Origin: JARRRL01 sp037380725 | Lineage (GTDB): Bacteria > Pseudomonadota > Gammaproteobacteria > Pseudomonadales > JANQJO01 | Length of the DNA: 9,426 nucleotides | Direction: 5' to 3' | Assembly: GCA_037380725.1 (NCBI GenBank) | Contig: JARRRL010000172.1 | Coordinates: 1 to 9,426, forward strand | Shown: positions 1 through 7,392 of the stretch, in pieces | Layout of the letters: the number at the start of each line of letters is the position of its first letter | Position numbering within the stretch: the stretch's first letter is position 1 | The notes under the pieces: generated by a model | Seen by the model: the letters and a program-made list of their open reading frames with translations, nothing else | What the model was told of the DNA's origin: nothing | Databases searched by the model: none | Made by a program: the position numbers and the translations under genes

Positions 1-1
1 C

Positions 2-1750
2 GAAAATGCTCGAGGCCAAAAGACCGAGCGCCAACACCCCTTCGAAGGCATTATCACCAACATCGAACGCCGCTACCATGAAGCCGACTCCCCAAAACTT
101 CGTGAAGAATTGGCGCAATTCATGACACACTCCACCTGCCCCGATTGCCACGGCTCACGATTAAACGAAACAGCACGACACGTTTTTCTGCAACATCTTA
201 ATCTTCCCGCTATTAACAATATGACCATCGATCGTGTTTTGCATAGCTTAGAAACATTGTCTTTTTCCGGTCATCGAAAAGAAATCGCCGATAAAATCCT
301 CACGGAAATCTGCGAACGTTTACGTTTTTTGACCCATGTCGGGCTTGAATACTTAAGCTTGTCACGATCCGCCAGCACGCTGTCTGGCGGTGAGGCGCAA
401 CGCATTCGATTGGCCAGTCAGATTGGCGCAGGACTCGTAGGTGTTTTGTACGTACTGGATGAACCCAGTATTGGTCTTCACCAACGGGACAACGCCCGGC
501 TACTCAAAACACTCGAGCGTTTACGTGACTTGGGTAACACCATCATCATCGTTGAGCACGATGAAGACGCGATTCGTCAAGCGGACCACATCATCGATAT
601 GGGCCCTGGCGCAGGCGTACACGGTGGTCATGTGGTCGCGCAAGGTAGCTTAGAAGACATTATCACAACACCCGACTCAATCACTGGGCAGTTCCTCTCT
701 GGAAAACGCGCTATCACCGTACCCACGCAACGAAATCGTGTTCAAGATGATCGCTTTATTTCCATTCGCGGCGCAAGCGGTAACAACTTGCAATCCGTGA
801 ACGTATCCATTCCTTGCGGATTGTTTACGTGTATCACGGGTGTTTCAGGCTCGGGAAAATCAACACTCATCACGCGAACGCTGTACCCACTCGCCGCTAA
901 ATTACTCAATGGTGCCACGACACTGGAGCCCGCCCCCTTTGAACAGGTCGACGGCCTCGCAAGCATGGATAAAGTCATCGATATTGATCAAAGCCCCATT
1001 GGGCGTACACCACGCTCGAACCCCGCAACCTACACCGGTATTTTCACTCCCATTCGTGAATTGTTTTCAGCAACGACGGAAGCACGTTCCCGCGGTTACA
1101 AACCCGGTCGTTTCAGCTTCAATGTCAAAGGTGGTCGCTGCGAAGCCTGCCAAGGCGATGGCTTAATCAAAGTGGAAATGCACTTCATCGCAGACATGTA
1201 TGTCACGTGCGACATCTGCCAAGGACAACGCTACAACCGGGAAACCCTCGAAGTTCGCTATAAAGGCAAAAACATTCATGAGGTCCTGGACATGACCATC
1301 GAGACCGCAGCGGATTTTTTTGCAGCCGTGCCGTCCATTGCCAACCGCTTGAATACGCTACTCGAAGTGGGTCTTAGTTATATCCGTCTGGGTCAAGCCG
1401 CGACCACGCTGTCTGGCGGTGAAGCCCAACGTATCAAATTAGCCAAAGAACTATCACGTCGTGACACGGGAAACACGCTGTATATACTTGACGAACCCAC
1501 AACAGGTCTGCACTTTCACGATATCCACCAATTGCTGAAGGTACTGCACGCACTGCGCGATCGTGGTAACACCGTAGTCGTTATTGAGCATAACTTGGAC
1601 GTCATCAAAACAGCCGACTGGATCATCGATCTGGGACCAGAAGGCGGCACGAAAGGCGGACAAATAATAGCTACCGGAACACCTGAAACCGTTGCCAGCA
1701 TCGCGCATTCACACACCGGACGCTACCTCAAGCCATTGCTGAAACGTTAA
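2..1750 (+). CDS. uvrA: UvrA, excinuclease ABC subunit A (C-terminal part; gene runs off the left edge)
   Basis: UvrA is the damage-sensing ABC-type ATPase that loads UvrB on DNA lesions in cytoplasmic nucleotide excision repair. The frame is open from base 2, well before the first ATG at 110, and the residues before that ATG also match UvrA. About 582 of roughly 940 residues are therefore present and the true start lies outside the window. Visible in order: a CPDC pair (near 139); the first ABC signature LSGGEAQRIRLAS (from 380) with Walker B VLYVLDEPSIGLH; the second Walker A GVSGSGKST (839-865); the IDQSPIGRTPRSNPATYTG block; the C-terminal zinc finger, CEAC and CDIC (about 1140-1220); the second signature LSGGEAQRIKLAKELS (from 1409); Walker B LYILDEPTTGLH; and the H-loop VIEHNLDVIKTADWI. 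No frame break or lost motif is seen. Facing the ribosomal operon across the accessory genes fits the gene order I recall from pseudomonads. The identification is secure. Confidence 0.97.
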   Translation, partial: ENARGQKTERQHPFEGIITNIERRYHEADSPKLREELAQFMTHSTCPDCHGSRLNETARHVFLQHLNLPAINNMTIDRVLHSLETLSFSGHRKEIADKILTEICERLRFLTHVGLEYLSLSRSASTLSGGEAQRIRLASQIGAGLVGVLYVLDEPSIGLHQRDNARLLKTLERLRDLGNTIIIVEHDEDAIRQADHIIDMGPGAGVHGGHVVAQGSLEDIITTPDSITGQFLSGKRAITVPTQRNRVQDDRFISIRGASGNNLQSVNVSIPCGLFTCITGVSGSGKSTLITRTLYPLAAKLLNGATTLEPAPFEQVDGLASMDKVIDIDQSPIGRTPRSNPATYTGIFTPIRELFSATTEARSRGYKPGRFSFNVKGGRCEACQGDGLIKVEMHFIADMYVTCDICQGQRYNRETLEVRYKGKNIHEVLDMTIETAADFFAAVPSIANRLNTLLEVGLSYIRLGQAATTLSGGEAQRIKLAKELSRRDTGNTLYILDEPTTGLHFHDIHQLLKVLHALRDRGNTVVVIEHNLDVIKTADWIIDLGPEGGTKGGQIIATGTPETVASIAHSHTGRYLKPLLKR

Positions 1751-1814
1751 TCGCTTATAAACAATTCACATGGTAACCTATTATAGATCGCGCTTCTGCT
1801 ATGCTCTATTGTAT

Positions 1815-2714
1815 ATGAGTACATCGCCTACTTTTCACCCGCCACTTTCACGCCTCAGCGATGATCAATACCGTCAGTTCTATCAGGCTGGTTATCTGAT
1901 TCAGCCTGGCTACTACTCAGAAAAAGTGATAGAACGCCTTCACGCCGCTTGCGAGCGCTTGACGCAGCGCGGTCATCGCTTACAACCGCCACAGTCGAGC
2001 AAACGGAAAATCCAGGTATTCGATGGATGTACAAAATTTGTCTATCGCAGCGGAGAAGCCACTCCGCTGTTGGCGCTGTCTCACGTTGTTGGTTGCGGCA
2101 GTCAAGAACCCGAGATTTTGAAGCATCTAAGAAGTCCTGAAACCGTGCACACCTTTGCGCACTTGCTTCAACATGAGCAGCTTGAACACCTCTTGTGTCA
2201 ATTTCATCCCAAACTGCCCGGTAGTGAGATTACGTTCAAGCCACATCGCGATATCGGTCACCGCATTCATTACGCTCGAAGGGCTAACGGGTCTTGGCGC
2301 GATATCAATGGACAAGGCAGTTACGTCGTTGGCATCATTGCGATCGACTCCATGACGCCCCGCAATGGTGGGCTCTGCCTCATTGAGGGCAGTCACCGTG
2401 AGGATGGCGTACCTGAAACACTGAGCGCTCCCCCAACAGATTCAATGGAAAGTCTTTCAAAACAGTCAGGATTTCAAGCATTACACCTCGAACCCGGAGA
2501 CATTGCATTTCTGCACCCCTACCTCATTCATTGGAGCGACGTTAACCCCCAGACAGAAAACAAGCGATACACACTCATCACGGGATACAGCGTCTTTGGA
2601 GCTAACCCCAACCACAACCCCAGCGATTACGCCGGAGACAGCGCGCGCATTTTTCTCAAGATGAACGATTCAGGATTTACCACACATCAACGAAATCCGC
2701 ATACGAAAAAATAA
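1815..2714 (+). CDS. Phytanoyl-CoA dioxygenase (PhyH) family Fe(II)/2-oxoglutarate oxygenase
   Basis: This is a soluble non-heme iron oxygenase of the PhyH superfamily. Members couple decarboxylation of 2-oxoglutarate to hydroxylation or related oxidation of a small molecule. The iron triad is visible. Numbering from an in-frame ATG at 1770, the HxD motif is H159-R160-D161 in the context FKPHRDIGH. The distal histidine is H254 in HPYLIHWSDVN, and R266 in NKRYTLITGY is the expected 2-oxoglutarate anchor. TPRNGGLCLIEGSH is the typical PhyH strand before the distal half. I prefer the ATG at 1815 (299 residues): the 15 residues encoded from 1770 look like translated leader, and a TATTATA element at 1779-1785 could be a -10 box, though no -35 or Shine-Dalgarno is clear. 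It follows uvrA by 64 bases and converges on the broken glycosyltransferase. The substrate cannot be read from the sequence; known relatives act on lipids, osmolytes such as ectoine, and natural products. Confidence 0.85.
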   Translation: MSTSPTFHPPLSRLSDDQYRQFYQAGYLIQPGYYSEKVIERLHAACERLTQRGHRLQPPQSSKRKIQVFDGCTKFVYRSGEATPLLALSHVVGCGSQEPEILKHLRSPETVHTFAHLLQHEQLEHLLCQFHPKLPGSEITFKPHRDIGHRIHYARRANGSWRDINGQGSYVVGIIAIDSMTPRNGGLCLIEGSHREDGVPETLSAPPTDSMESLSKQSGFQALHLEPGDIAFLHPYLIHWSDVNPQTENKRYTLITGYSVFGANPNHNPSDYAGDSARIFLKMNDSGFTTHQRNPHTKK

Positions 2715-2716
2715 CC

Positions 2717-3620
2717 TTATTTATTGGCCATTTTTTGCGTATACCTCAAGCTATGCCTACTCTTATTGGTATTCAAAATAAAAAGCAGCAGCCGAATATT
2801 GTTTTTATTTTTAATTGTTTTCTTAAGATACTTAATAAAGAAAAGCGTTTTCAAAATACCCCTTTCAAAGATTGGCAGATGCTTGTTCAGAAGTCGAAAA
2901 TAAGAAATCAAAAACTCTCTTTCTATCTCATACCCTCGTTTAGTGCTTTTTCCACAATAATGCAGCAACTTTGCCTGCGACAAAAAACCAACCTTGTAAC
3001 CCGCACTCCAAACACGCTTTGAAATATCCTCCTCTTCGCAATACAGTATCAAAACCACCAATAAGCTCAAAGCACGTGCGCTTGAAAAACAAAACAGCGC
3101 CACTCACCACCCCGACCGTAATCAAATGATCATATACTTTTTTACTGTTGTATATTTTAGTAACGGACAGAGCACGAGCCAACCATTTACCCAGCACTTT
3201 TTCTGCGATATTCGGAAAAACACCAAAACTAGAAATCATTTTATTATCTTCATTATATTGCTGAGCAGAAACCAAACCAATCTCCGCATCAGCTTCACAA
3301 ACACCACGAAGCATGCCCAGCACATCATTCAAAATAACAGTGTCATTATTCAAAAACAAATAATAACTGGATTCATCACTTGCTCGCTGCACCCCCAGCA
3401 TATTCCCACCCGAAAAACCCAGGTTTAAGCGACTTCGGACAATCTTAATATTATCAATTCCATTTAAAATCAACAGTTTTTCAAAATCGTTGTATTCGGA
3501 ATTGTTGTCAACAATAATTATTTCGAAATCTTGAGATGATTTCTGACGCACGCTTTCCACCATTTTTAAGGTGGCCAGAGCGCTATTATAGTTAATCGTA
3601 ATAATGGAAATTTTGCTCAT
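2717..3620 (-). pseudogene. Family 2 glycosyltransferase (rhamnosyltransferase-like), frame-broken
   Basis: An intact relative would transfer a sugar from a nucleotide donor onto a surface polysaccharide, at the cytoplasmic face of the membrane. The first frame (3620 down to about 3045) gives a GT-A fold start: SIITINYNS, IVDNN with D38, NLGFSGGN at 66-73, the metal-binding LFLNNDTV with D93, then GAVLFFKR and ELIGGFDT at 185-192. The expected continuation, YCEEEDISKRVWSAGYKV, is present but one frame over, from 3043. It runs through HYCGKSTKR to the stop at 2717, two bases from the dioxygenase stop. Only four bases (ACTG) separate the GGFD and YCEEED codons, where relatives have about five codons, so about 11 bases appear to be lost. 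The first frame instead ends at 2940 after 226 residues without the C-terminal lobe. A strong ribosome site, AAGGCGG at 3624-3630, fixes the start. The gene looks more AT-rich than uvrA. Confidence 0.82.
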
Positions 3621-4081
3621 AATCCGCCTTTCGCATTGCGCACACTCTATAAGCCAAGACTCAATAGCGCCTTTTGTTTACAGCCCAAGGATCCCGCATA
3701 GTTTATTCAATACAGAATGTTGAGCAGACAGCAGAACGAGCAAGAGACGTAGACAAGCAGCTTAACAAGCACACACTATTCTCTTGAGGGAGGAGCCTCT
3801 TATCGTAACTCAACGAATTACGCCAGAAGCGGTACAGAGCTTATCTTGAAGGAAGCACAGTGCAGGACTTAATAATAAGGCGTCAAAATAGCATCAATGA
3901 CAAGATAAGATTCAAAGATAATAAAAAAATCGCAAAAATAGCTCGCAAAACCTGCTGCTGGCTTAACAACTTAGAGGCCATACAGCAGATTCTCCAAACT
4001 GTATACTTAACAATTTACTCACTACACACAACGATGCCCGAACTGTCTCAATCTCTATCAAGACGGGTTAGCATAAGCACA
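3621..4081. other. Intergenic region with no recognised gene
   Basis: This 461-base stretch lies between the start of the broken glycosyltransferase and the end of rplQ. The longest open stretch, 3809-4093 on the plus strand, reads into the antisense of rplQ, shows no recognisable motif and starts (GTG at 3860) without a convincing ribosome site. No tRNA, IS end or intrinsic terminator was found. A weak pairing after the rplQ stop (GTCT with AGAC on the minus strand, near 4046-4065) has no U-tract. AAGGCGG at 3624-3630 belongs to the glycosyltransferase. The last 250 bases are A-rich. The region may be decayed sequence, but nothing shows from what. Confidence 0.5.
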
Positions 4082-4322
4082 TTAATCTGCTGAAGCAAGT
4101 GCTTCTGCTTCACCTGCTTGAGGACGATCCACCAACTCCACATACGCCATTGGCGCATTATCACCAGGTCGATAACCACACTTAAGGATCCGCGCGTAAC
4201 CACCGGGTCTATTTATGTAGCGAGGACCAAGCACCGTGAACAATAACCGCCATATTTTTAAACATGGCTCTACGGTGAGCACTCGTTCGGCCTAAAGCTC
4301 TTCCACTCTTTCGGTGTCTCAT
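4082..4322 (-). pseudogene. rplQ: Ribosomal protein L17, internal deletion with frameshift
   Basis: L17 is a large-subunit protein near the peptide exit tunnel and is normally about 120-130 residues. Reading from the ATG at 4322, with AAAGG just upstream, gives a perfect L17 start: MRHRKSGRALGRTSAHRRAM, then FKNMAV. The frame then leaves the family (IVHGAW...) and stops at 4209-4211 after 37 residues. The normal C-terminal part begins at about 4245 in the next frame: LFTVLGPRY, INRPGGYARILKCGYRPGDNAPMAY, then VELVDR, ending at 4082. Compared with E. coli L17, residues about 26-78 are missing. Only four bases lie between the codons matching Ala25 and Leu79, where about 159 are expected, so the loss is about 155 bases. 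It follows rpoA as usual. A working L17 cannot come from this copy, so another copy, loss of the protein, or an assembly error must apply. Confidence 0.88.
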
Positions 4323-4401
4323 TGTTCAATGCCTTTCACTAATAACGTTTTGTTTAAAAACCTAAACCCGGGTAAACCTTCTAAGCTATTGAGAAACAGC
4401 T

Positions 4402-4417
4402 GCTTGACATATCAAGC
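4402..4417. other. Small hairpin in the rpoA-rplQ spacer
   Basis: Six-base arms GCTTGA and TCAAGC around a CATA loop lie 16 bases after the rpoA stop. No U-tract follows on the minus strand, so it does not look like an intrinsic terminator. It could be an mRNA processing or stability element, or chance. The 110-base spacer (4323-4432) also holds GTGAAAGG twice, once overlapping the rpoA stop and once as the rplQ ribosome site. Confidence 0.3.
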
Positions 4418-4432
4418 TCAGCATCCTTTCAC

Positions 4433-5446
4433 TCAACGAAGCTTCTTCATATTCAGTCTGTCATCGTCACGGATACTCTGTGGCGGCCAATTCTCTAATC
4501 TCATGCCCAAAGATAAGCCTCGAGCCGCTAGAACATCTTTAATTTCAGTCAGCGATTTTTTACCCAAGTTGGGTGTTTTCAACAGTTCAACTTCTGTACG
4601 CTGTATCAAATCACCGATGTAGTAGATATTCTCAGCTTTAAGACAATTAGCCGATCGAACTGTTAGTTCTAGATCATCCACTGGACGCAGCAGAACGGGA
4701 TCAATTTGTTCTTGCTCTTCCTCTTGAACAACTTCACGCTCTTGCTCAAAATCAACAAAAACAGCCAATTGCTGCTGTAAAATTGTTGCGGCTCGCCGAA
4801 TCGCTTCTTCCGGGTCAATGGTTCCATTCGTTTCTAAATCAATCACCAACTTATCCAAGTTAGTCCGTTGCTCAACCCGCGCTGCTTCGACATTATAAGA
4901 AACACGATGAATAGGACTAAAGGAAGCATCCAATTGTAATTTACCGATTGCACGCGATTCTTCAGCACTGATTATATTTTCTGCAGGTCGATAACCTCGC
5001 CCTTGCAAAACGCGAAGCTTCATTCTCAGCTCGCCTTCATCGTTTAGATGCGCAATCACTAAATCTGGATTGATTATTTCAATATTGTGGGTCGTTTGAA
5101 TATCGCCAGCTGTGACAACACCCGGTCCACGCTTCACCAAATCAAGAATGACTTCCTCACCCTCAAGAATGTTAACCGCAACTTTCTTGAGGTTCAGCAA
5201 AATCTCAATAACGTCTTCTTGAACGCCTTCAATTGTGCTGTATTCATGCAGCACACCGTCAATCTCAGCTTCAGTGATGGCGCTACCTGGCATACTGGAT
5301 AACAAAATTCTACGCAACGCATTACCCAAGGTATGACCAAACCCTCTTTCCAAAGGCTCCAAGGTGACCTTCGCTTGAGTCTTTGAAATTTCTTGTACGG
5401 CAAGGCTTCTTGGCGTCAAGAAGTCCTTCACAGATGTTTGTTGCAT
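4433..5446 (-). CDS. rpoA: DNA-directed RNA polymerase subunit alpha
   Basis: The alpha dimer is the assembly platform of RNA polymerase, and its C-terminal domain binds UP elements and activators. The protein is 337 residues, close to the family's usual 330. The N-terminal dimer domain contains LEPLERGFGHTLGNALRRILLSSMPG (about 30-54) and VEQRTNLDKLVIDLETNGT (about 191-209). An acidic, glutamate-rich linker runs at about 234-248. The C-terminal domain has the DNA-contact set R264, N267 and K270 in TVRSANCLKAE, followed by TPNLGKKSLTEIKD and LGMRLENWPP. A Met eight codons upstream (5470) is open, but 5446 matches the family start and has GAGGTG five bases upstream. The spacer to rpsD is 153 bases. 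It looks fully functional, in contrast to the next gene, rplQ. Confidence 0.98.
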   Translation of the reverse strand: MQQTSVKDFLTPRSLAVQEISKTQAKVTLEPLERGFGHTLGNALRRILLSSMPGSAITEAEIDGVLHEYSTIEGVQEDVIEILLNLKKVAVNILEGEEVILDLVKRGPGVVTAGDIQTTHNIEIINPDLVIAHLNDEGELRMKLRVLQGRGYRPAENIISAEESRAIGKLQLDASFSPIHRVSYNVEAARVEQRTNLDKLVIDLETNGTIDPEEAIRRAATILQQQLAVFVDFEQEREVVQEEEQEQIDPVLLRPVDDLELTVRSANCLKAENIYYIGDLIQRTEVELLKTPNLGKKSLTEIKDVLAARGLSLGMRLENWPPQSIRDDDRLNMKKLR

Positions 5447-5599
5447 CAAAGCACCTCGGTTTATCGTCAACTGTGTTAGTTTATGTTATTCGCTGCGTAC
5501 TCACTACATGTTAATATTGCAAAGCATTAATCAACGATCTAACACCTCACCACACAGAAGTAATCTTGTGGAAAAAGGATCACCATCTGTATTTTAAGT

Positions 5600-6223
5600 T
5601 TACTTCGAATACAACTCTACGATTGCCGCTTCATTCAGTATACTTGGCAATTCAACGCGATCAGGAATCGCCTTAAAGACACCACTCCTAGCTTTTGTGT
5701 CCACTTCTAGCCAACTATCAAAGCCACGCTGTGCCGCCATATCCAGCGCAGCTTGTATACGAAGCTGTGATTTTGCTTTTTCACGTACAGCAATCACATC
5801 ACCCGGCTTCACACGATACGAAGCAATATTTACAACGATACCATTAACCGTTATCGCCTTATGGCTCACCAATTGGCGTGCTTCCAAACGTGTGGAACCA
5901 AAACCCATTCGATATACAATGTTATCAAGGCGCGACTCAAGCAACTTGAGCAAGTTTTCACCCGTATTGCCTTTAATCCGAGCAGCCTCCAGATAATAAG
6001 CATGAAACTGTTTCTCAGTCACAAAACCATACATAGCTTTTGCGAGCTGCTTCGCTAACAGCGCTGCACCATAGTCTGTAGGGCGGCCTCTGCGCTGGCC
6101 ATGTTGACCGGGCGCTGACTCACTTCGACATTTGTTTTCATAAGGCTTCACGCCGCTTTTAAGGCCGAGATCCGTTCCTAATCTTCTCGATTTCTTACAC
6201 TTTGGCCCAAGGTACCTTGCCAT
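5600..6223 (-). CDS. rpsD: Ribosomal protein S4
   Basis: S4 is a primary 16S rRNA binder that nucleates small-subunit assembly. In enterics it also represses alpha-operon translation by binding the leader. The protein is 207 residues, close to the usual 206. Visible are MARYLGPKCKKSRR, PGQHGQRRGRPTDYG, the KGNTGENLLKLLESRLDN start of the S4 RNA-binding domain, RMGFGSTRLEARQLVSHKAI, and the ending IVELYSK. Cys9 and Cys32 remain from the four-cysteine zinc site of some S4 proteins, as in pseudomonad S4. Residues about 53-75 (ALLAKQLAKAMYGFVTEKQF) differ clearly from the normal EKQKVRRIYGVLERQF and include one extra residue. This suggests faster than usual change. GGAGAG upstream of the ATG at 6223 supports the start. 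Confidence 0.98.
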   Translation of the reverse strand: MARYLGPKCKKSRRLGTDLGLKSGVKPYENKCRSESAPGQHGQRRGRPTDYGAALLAKQLAKAMYGFVTEKQFHAYYLEAARIKGNTGENLLKLLESRLDNIVYRMGFGSTRLEARQLVSHKAITVNGIVVNIASYRVKPGDVIAVREKAKSQLRIQAALDMAAQRGFDSWLEVDTKARSGVFKAIPDRVELPSILNEAAIVELYSK

Positions 6224-6273
6224 TCTGTTCTCTCCAAATTCTCATATTTCTCTACACAGCACAACTGAGCAGA

Positions 6274-6669
6274 CTACACACGTCTCTTTTTTGGTGGTCG
6301 ACAACCATTGTGCGGAATAGGCGTTACGTCTGTGATACTTTTCACCACAAGACCAACAGCATTTAGAGCTCGAACCGCTGACTCACGTCCTGGCCCCGGT
6401 CCATTGACTTTTACTTCCACATTTTTCAAACCGTATTGATCTACCGCAGCTTGCGCCGCCCTTTCAGAAGCGACTTGTGCAGCGAAAGGCGTACTCTTTC
6501 TTGAACCTCTGAAACCACAACCACCAGAAGTAGCCCAAGATAGCGCATTACCTTGAAGATCCGACAAAGTAATTATCGTGTTATTAAAGGAAGCCTGAAT
6601 ATGGGCAATGCCATCAACCACCGATTTCTTTGCTTTCTTTTTAACTTTCGCGACCTGATTTTTAGCCAT
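6274..6669 (-). CDS. rpsK: Ribosomal protein S11
   Basis: S11 sits on the small-subunit platform and helps hold the Shine-Dalgarno helix and mRNA near the E site. The 131-residue product is full length. A lysine-rich N-terminus (KKKAKK) is followed by GIAHIQASFNNTIITLSD, GNALSWATSGGCGFRGSRKSTPFAAQ, GPGPGRESAVRALNAVG, and the invariant C-terminal ITDVTPIPHNGCRPPKKRRV. The ATG at 6669 has an AAGAGA ribosome site. It lies 50 bases before rpsD and 81 bases after rpsM; as I recall, the second gap is much shorter in E. coli. No damage is visible. Confidence 0.98.
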   Translation of the reverse strand: MAKNQVAKVKKKAKKSVVDGIAHIQASFNNTIITLSDLQGNALSWATSGGCGFRGSRKSTPFAAQVASERAAQAAVDQYGLKNVEVKVNGPGPGRESAVRALNAVGLVVKSITDVTPIPHNGCRPPKKRRV

Positions 6670-6750
6670 AACATATCTCTTTTAGCACTGATCCAACCCG
6701 GCAACTGCTGCAAACTCCATACTCACAGCCCCTGAATAAATGACACCATT

Positions 6751-7107
6751 CTATCGCTTAATCGGTTTACGAGGCCCTTTACGCGTTCGGGCATTCGTTT
6801 TTGTTCTTTGTCCACGAAGCGGTAAACCGCGACGATGACGTATACCTCGGTAACAACCCAAGTCCATCAGTCGCTTTATCGACATAGAGATTTCTCGCCT
6901 CAAATCTCCTTCTGTCACATATTTTGCGATTTCTTGGCGTAACGCATCCATCTGACTATCGGTCAAACCACTGACTTTAGTCGACGGTTCGATCCCCATA
7001 GCCGAACATATCTTGATTGCAGTTGTTTTTCCAATACCAAAGATATATGTTAGCGAAATCACTAGGTGCTTGTTGTCAGGAATGTTTACACCGGCAATAC
7101 GCGCCAT
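6751..7107 (-). CDS. rpsM: Ribosomal protein S13
   Basis: S13 is in the head of the small subunit and contacts the large subunit and P-site tRNA. The 118-residue product begins MARIAGVNIPDNKH, as in gammaproteobacteria. It then has LTYIFGIGKTTA, the helix-turn region, TEGDLRREISMSIKRLMDLG, CYRGIRHRRGLPLRGQRTKT, and the basic tail NARTRKGPRKPIKR. The frame is open 29 codons further up to a Met at 7194, but those residues are not S13-like and GGGAGA sits just before the ATG at 7107, which fixes the start. It is the first gene of the alpha operon, with a probable promoter and structured leader upstream. Confidence 0.98.
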   Translation of the reverse strand: MARIAGVNIPDNKHLVISLTYIFGIGKTTAIKICSAMGIEPSTKVSGLTDSQMDALRQEIAKYVTEGDLRREISMSIKRLMDLGCYRGIRHRRGLPLRGQRTKTNARTRKGPRKPIKR

Positions 7108-7149
7108 TTTATTCTCCCAGTTTGATCTATTGTCTTTTCTCTGTTCAAG

Positions 7150-7165
7150 CCCTAGCTTCTTAGGG
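7150..7165 (-). promoter_or_regulatory. Leader hairpin 2 upstream of rpsM
   Basis: On the minus strand, CCCTA and TAGGG pair around a six-base loop, about 43 bases before the rpsM start. With the larger hairpin just upstream it forms part of a leader of about 105 bases. In E. coli the leader here binds S4 and represses the operon; a similar role is inferred from position only. Confidence 0.35.
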
Positions 7166-7177
7166 AAAACGCCACTC

Positions 7178-7205
7178 GTCCTCATCTTCAACACACGATT
7201 AGGAC
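7178..7205 (-). promoter_or_regulatory. Leader hairpin 1 upstream of rpsM (candidate S4-responsive leader)
   Basis: Minus-strand arms GTCCTAATC (7197-7205) and GATGAGGAC (7178-7186) form eight base pairs with one A-G mismatch and a ten-base loop. It begins about 8 bases after the predicted transcription start, so it would be near the 5' end of the mRNA. The position suits an S4-binding leader, but I did not establish the nested pseudoknot known from E. coli. Confidence 0.4.
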
Positions 7206-7219
7206 AAACTAAGAGGGCG

Positions 7220-7248
7220 TATTATCTACCGATTCTGAAACTTTGCAA
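7220..7248 (-). promoter_or_regulatory. Probable sigma-70 promoter of the alpha operon
   Basis: Minus-strand TTGCAA (7243-7248) and ATAATA (7220-7225) are separated by 17 bases, and the second element can also be read as GATAAT with a 16-base gap. The transcription start would be near 7213, between rpmJ and rpsM, where E. coli also has an alpha-operon promoter. It would drive rpsM, rpsK, rpsD, rpoA and the broken rplQ separately from secY. Confidence 0.65.
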
Positions 7249-7256
7249 TAGGCCTG

Positions 7257-7373
7257 TTAGCCTTGACGCTGTTTATGCTTTGGTTCAGCAGAGCAGATGA
7301 TCCTAACCGTCCCTTTTCGACGCACTACTTTACATTTTCTACAGATCTTTTTAACAGATGCTCTTACTTTCAT
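7257..7373 (-). CDS. rpmJ: Ribosomal protein L36
   Basis: L36 is the smallest large-subunit protein, a zinc-ribbon peptide that packs against 23S rRNA. The 38-residue reading frame starts MKVRASVKKI and ends AEPKHKQRQG. It has the zinc ligands C11, C14, C27 and H33, so it is the zinc-binding form rather than the cysteine-free paralogue. GGAG lies eight bases before the ATG at 7373. It sits between secY (159-base gap, which holds a perfect hairpin) and rpsM, its usual place at the end of the spc operon. Confidence 0.97.
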   Translation of the reverse strand: MKVRASVKKICRKCKVVRRKGTVRIICSAEPKHKQRQG

Positions 7374-7392
7374 GTTGCTTTCTCCATTTCAA

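Noticed and set aside
380..1435. Two nearly identical DNA stretches, around 380 and 1409, as a repeat
   Set aside because: They encode the two ABC signature motifs of UvrA; the internal duplication is an old feature of the family.
2704..2724. AT-only inverted repeat (AAATAA, TTATTT) between the convergent oxygenase and glycosyltransferase, as a two-way terminator
   Set aside because: The loop would be only two bases and the stem has no G-C pairs, so it would be very unstable.
4030..4081. Terminator for the ribosomal operon after rplQ
   Set aside because: Only a four-pair GTCT/AGAC pairing and a distant CCCG/CGGG pairing were found, with no U-tract.
3809..4093. Plus-strand open stretch of about 95 codons running into the antisense of rplQ
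   Set aside because: No recognisable motif, no convincing start or ribosome site, and its end is the reverse complement of the conserved L17 C-terminus.
4282..4322. A programmed frameshift joining the two L17 frames
   Set aside because: A frameshift would still leave about 53 core residues missing, and there is no slippery heptamer or stimulatory structure at the junction.
7108..7194. Extended N-terminus for S13 starting at 7194
   Set aside because: The extra 29 residues are not S13-like, overlap the structured leader, and the 7107 ATG has its own GGGAGA site and the invariant MARIAGVNIP start.
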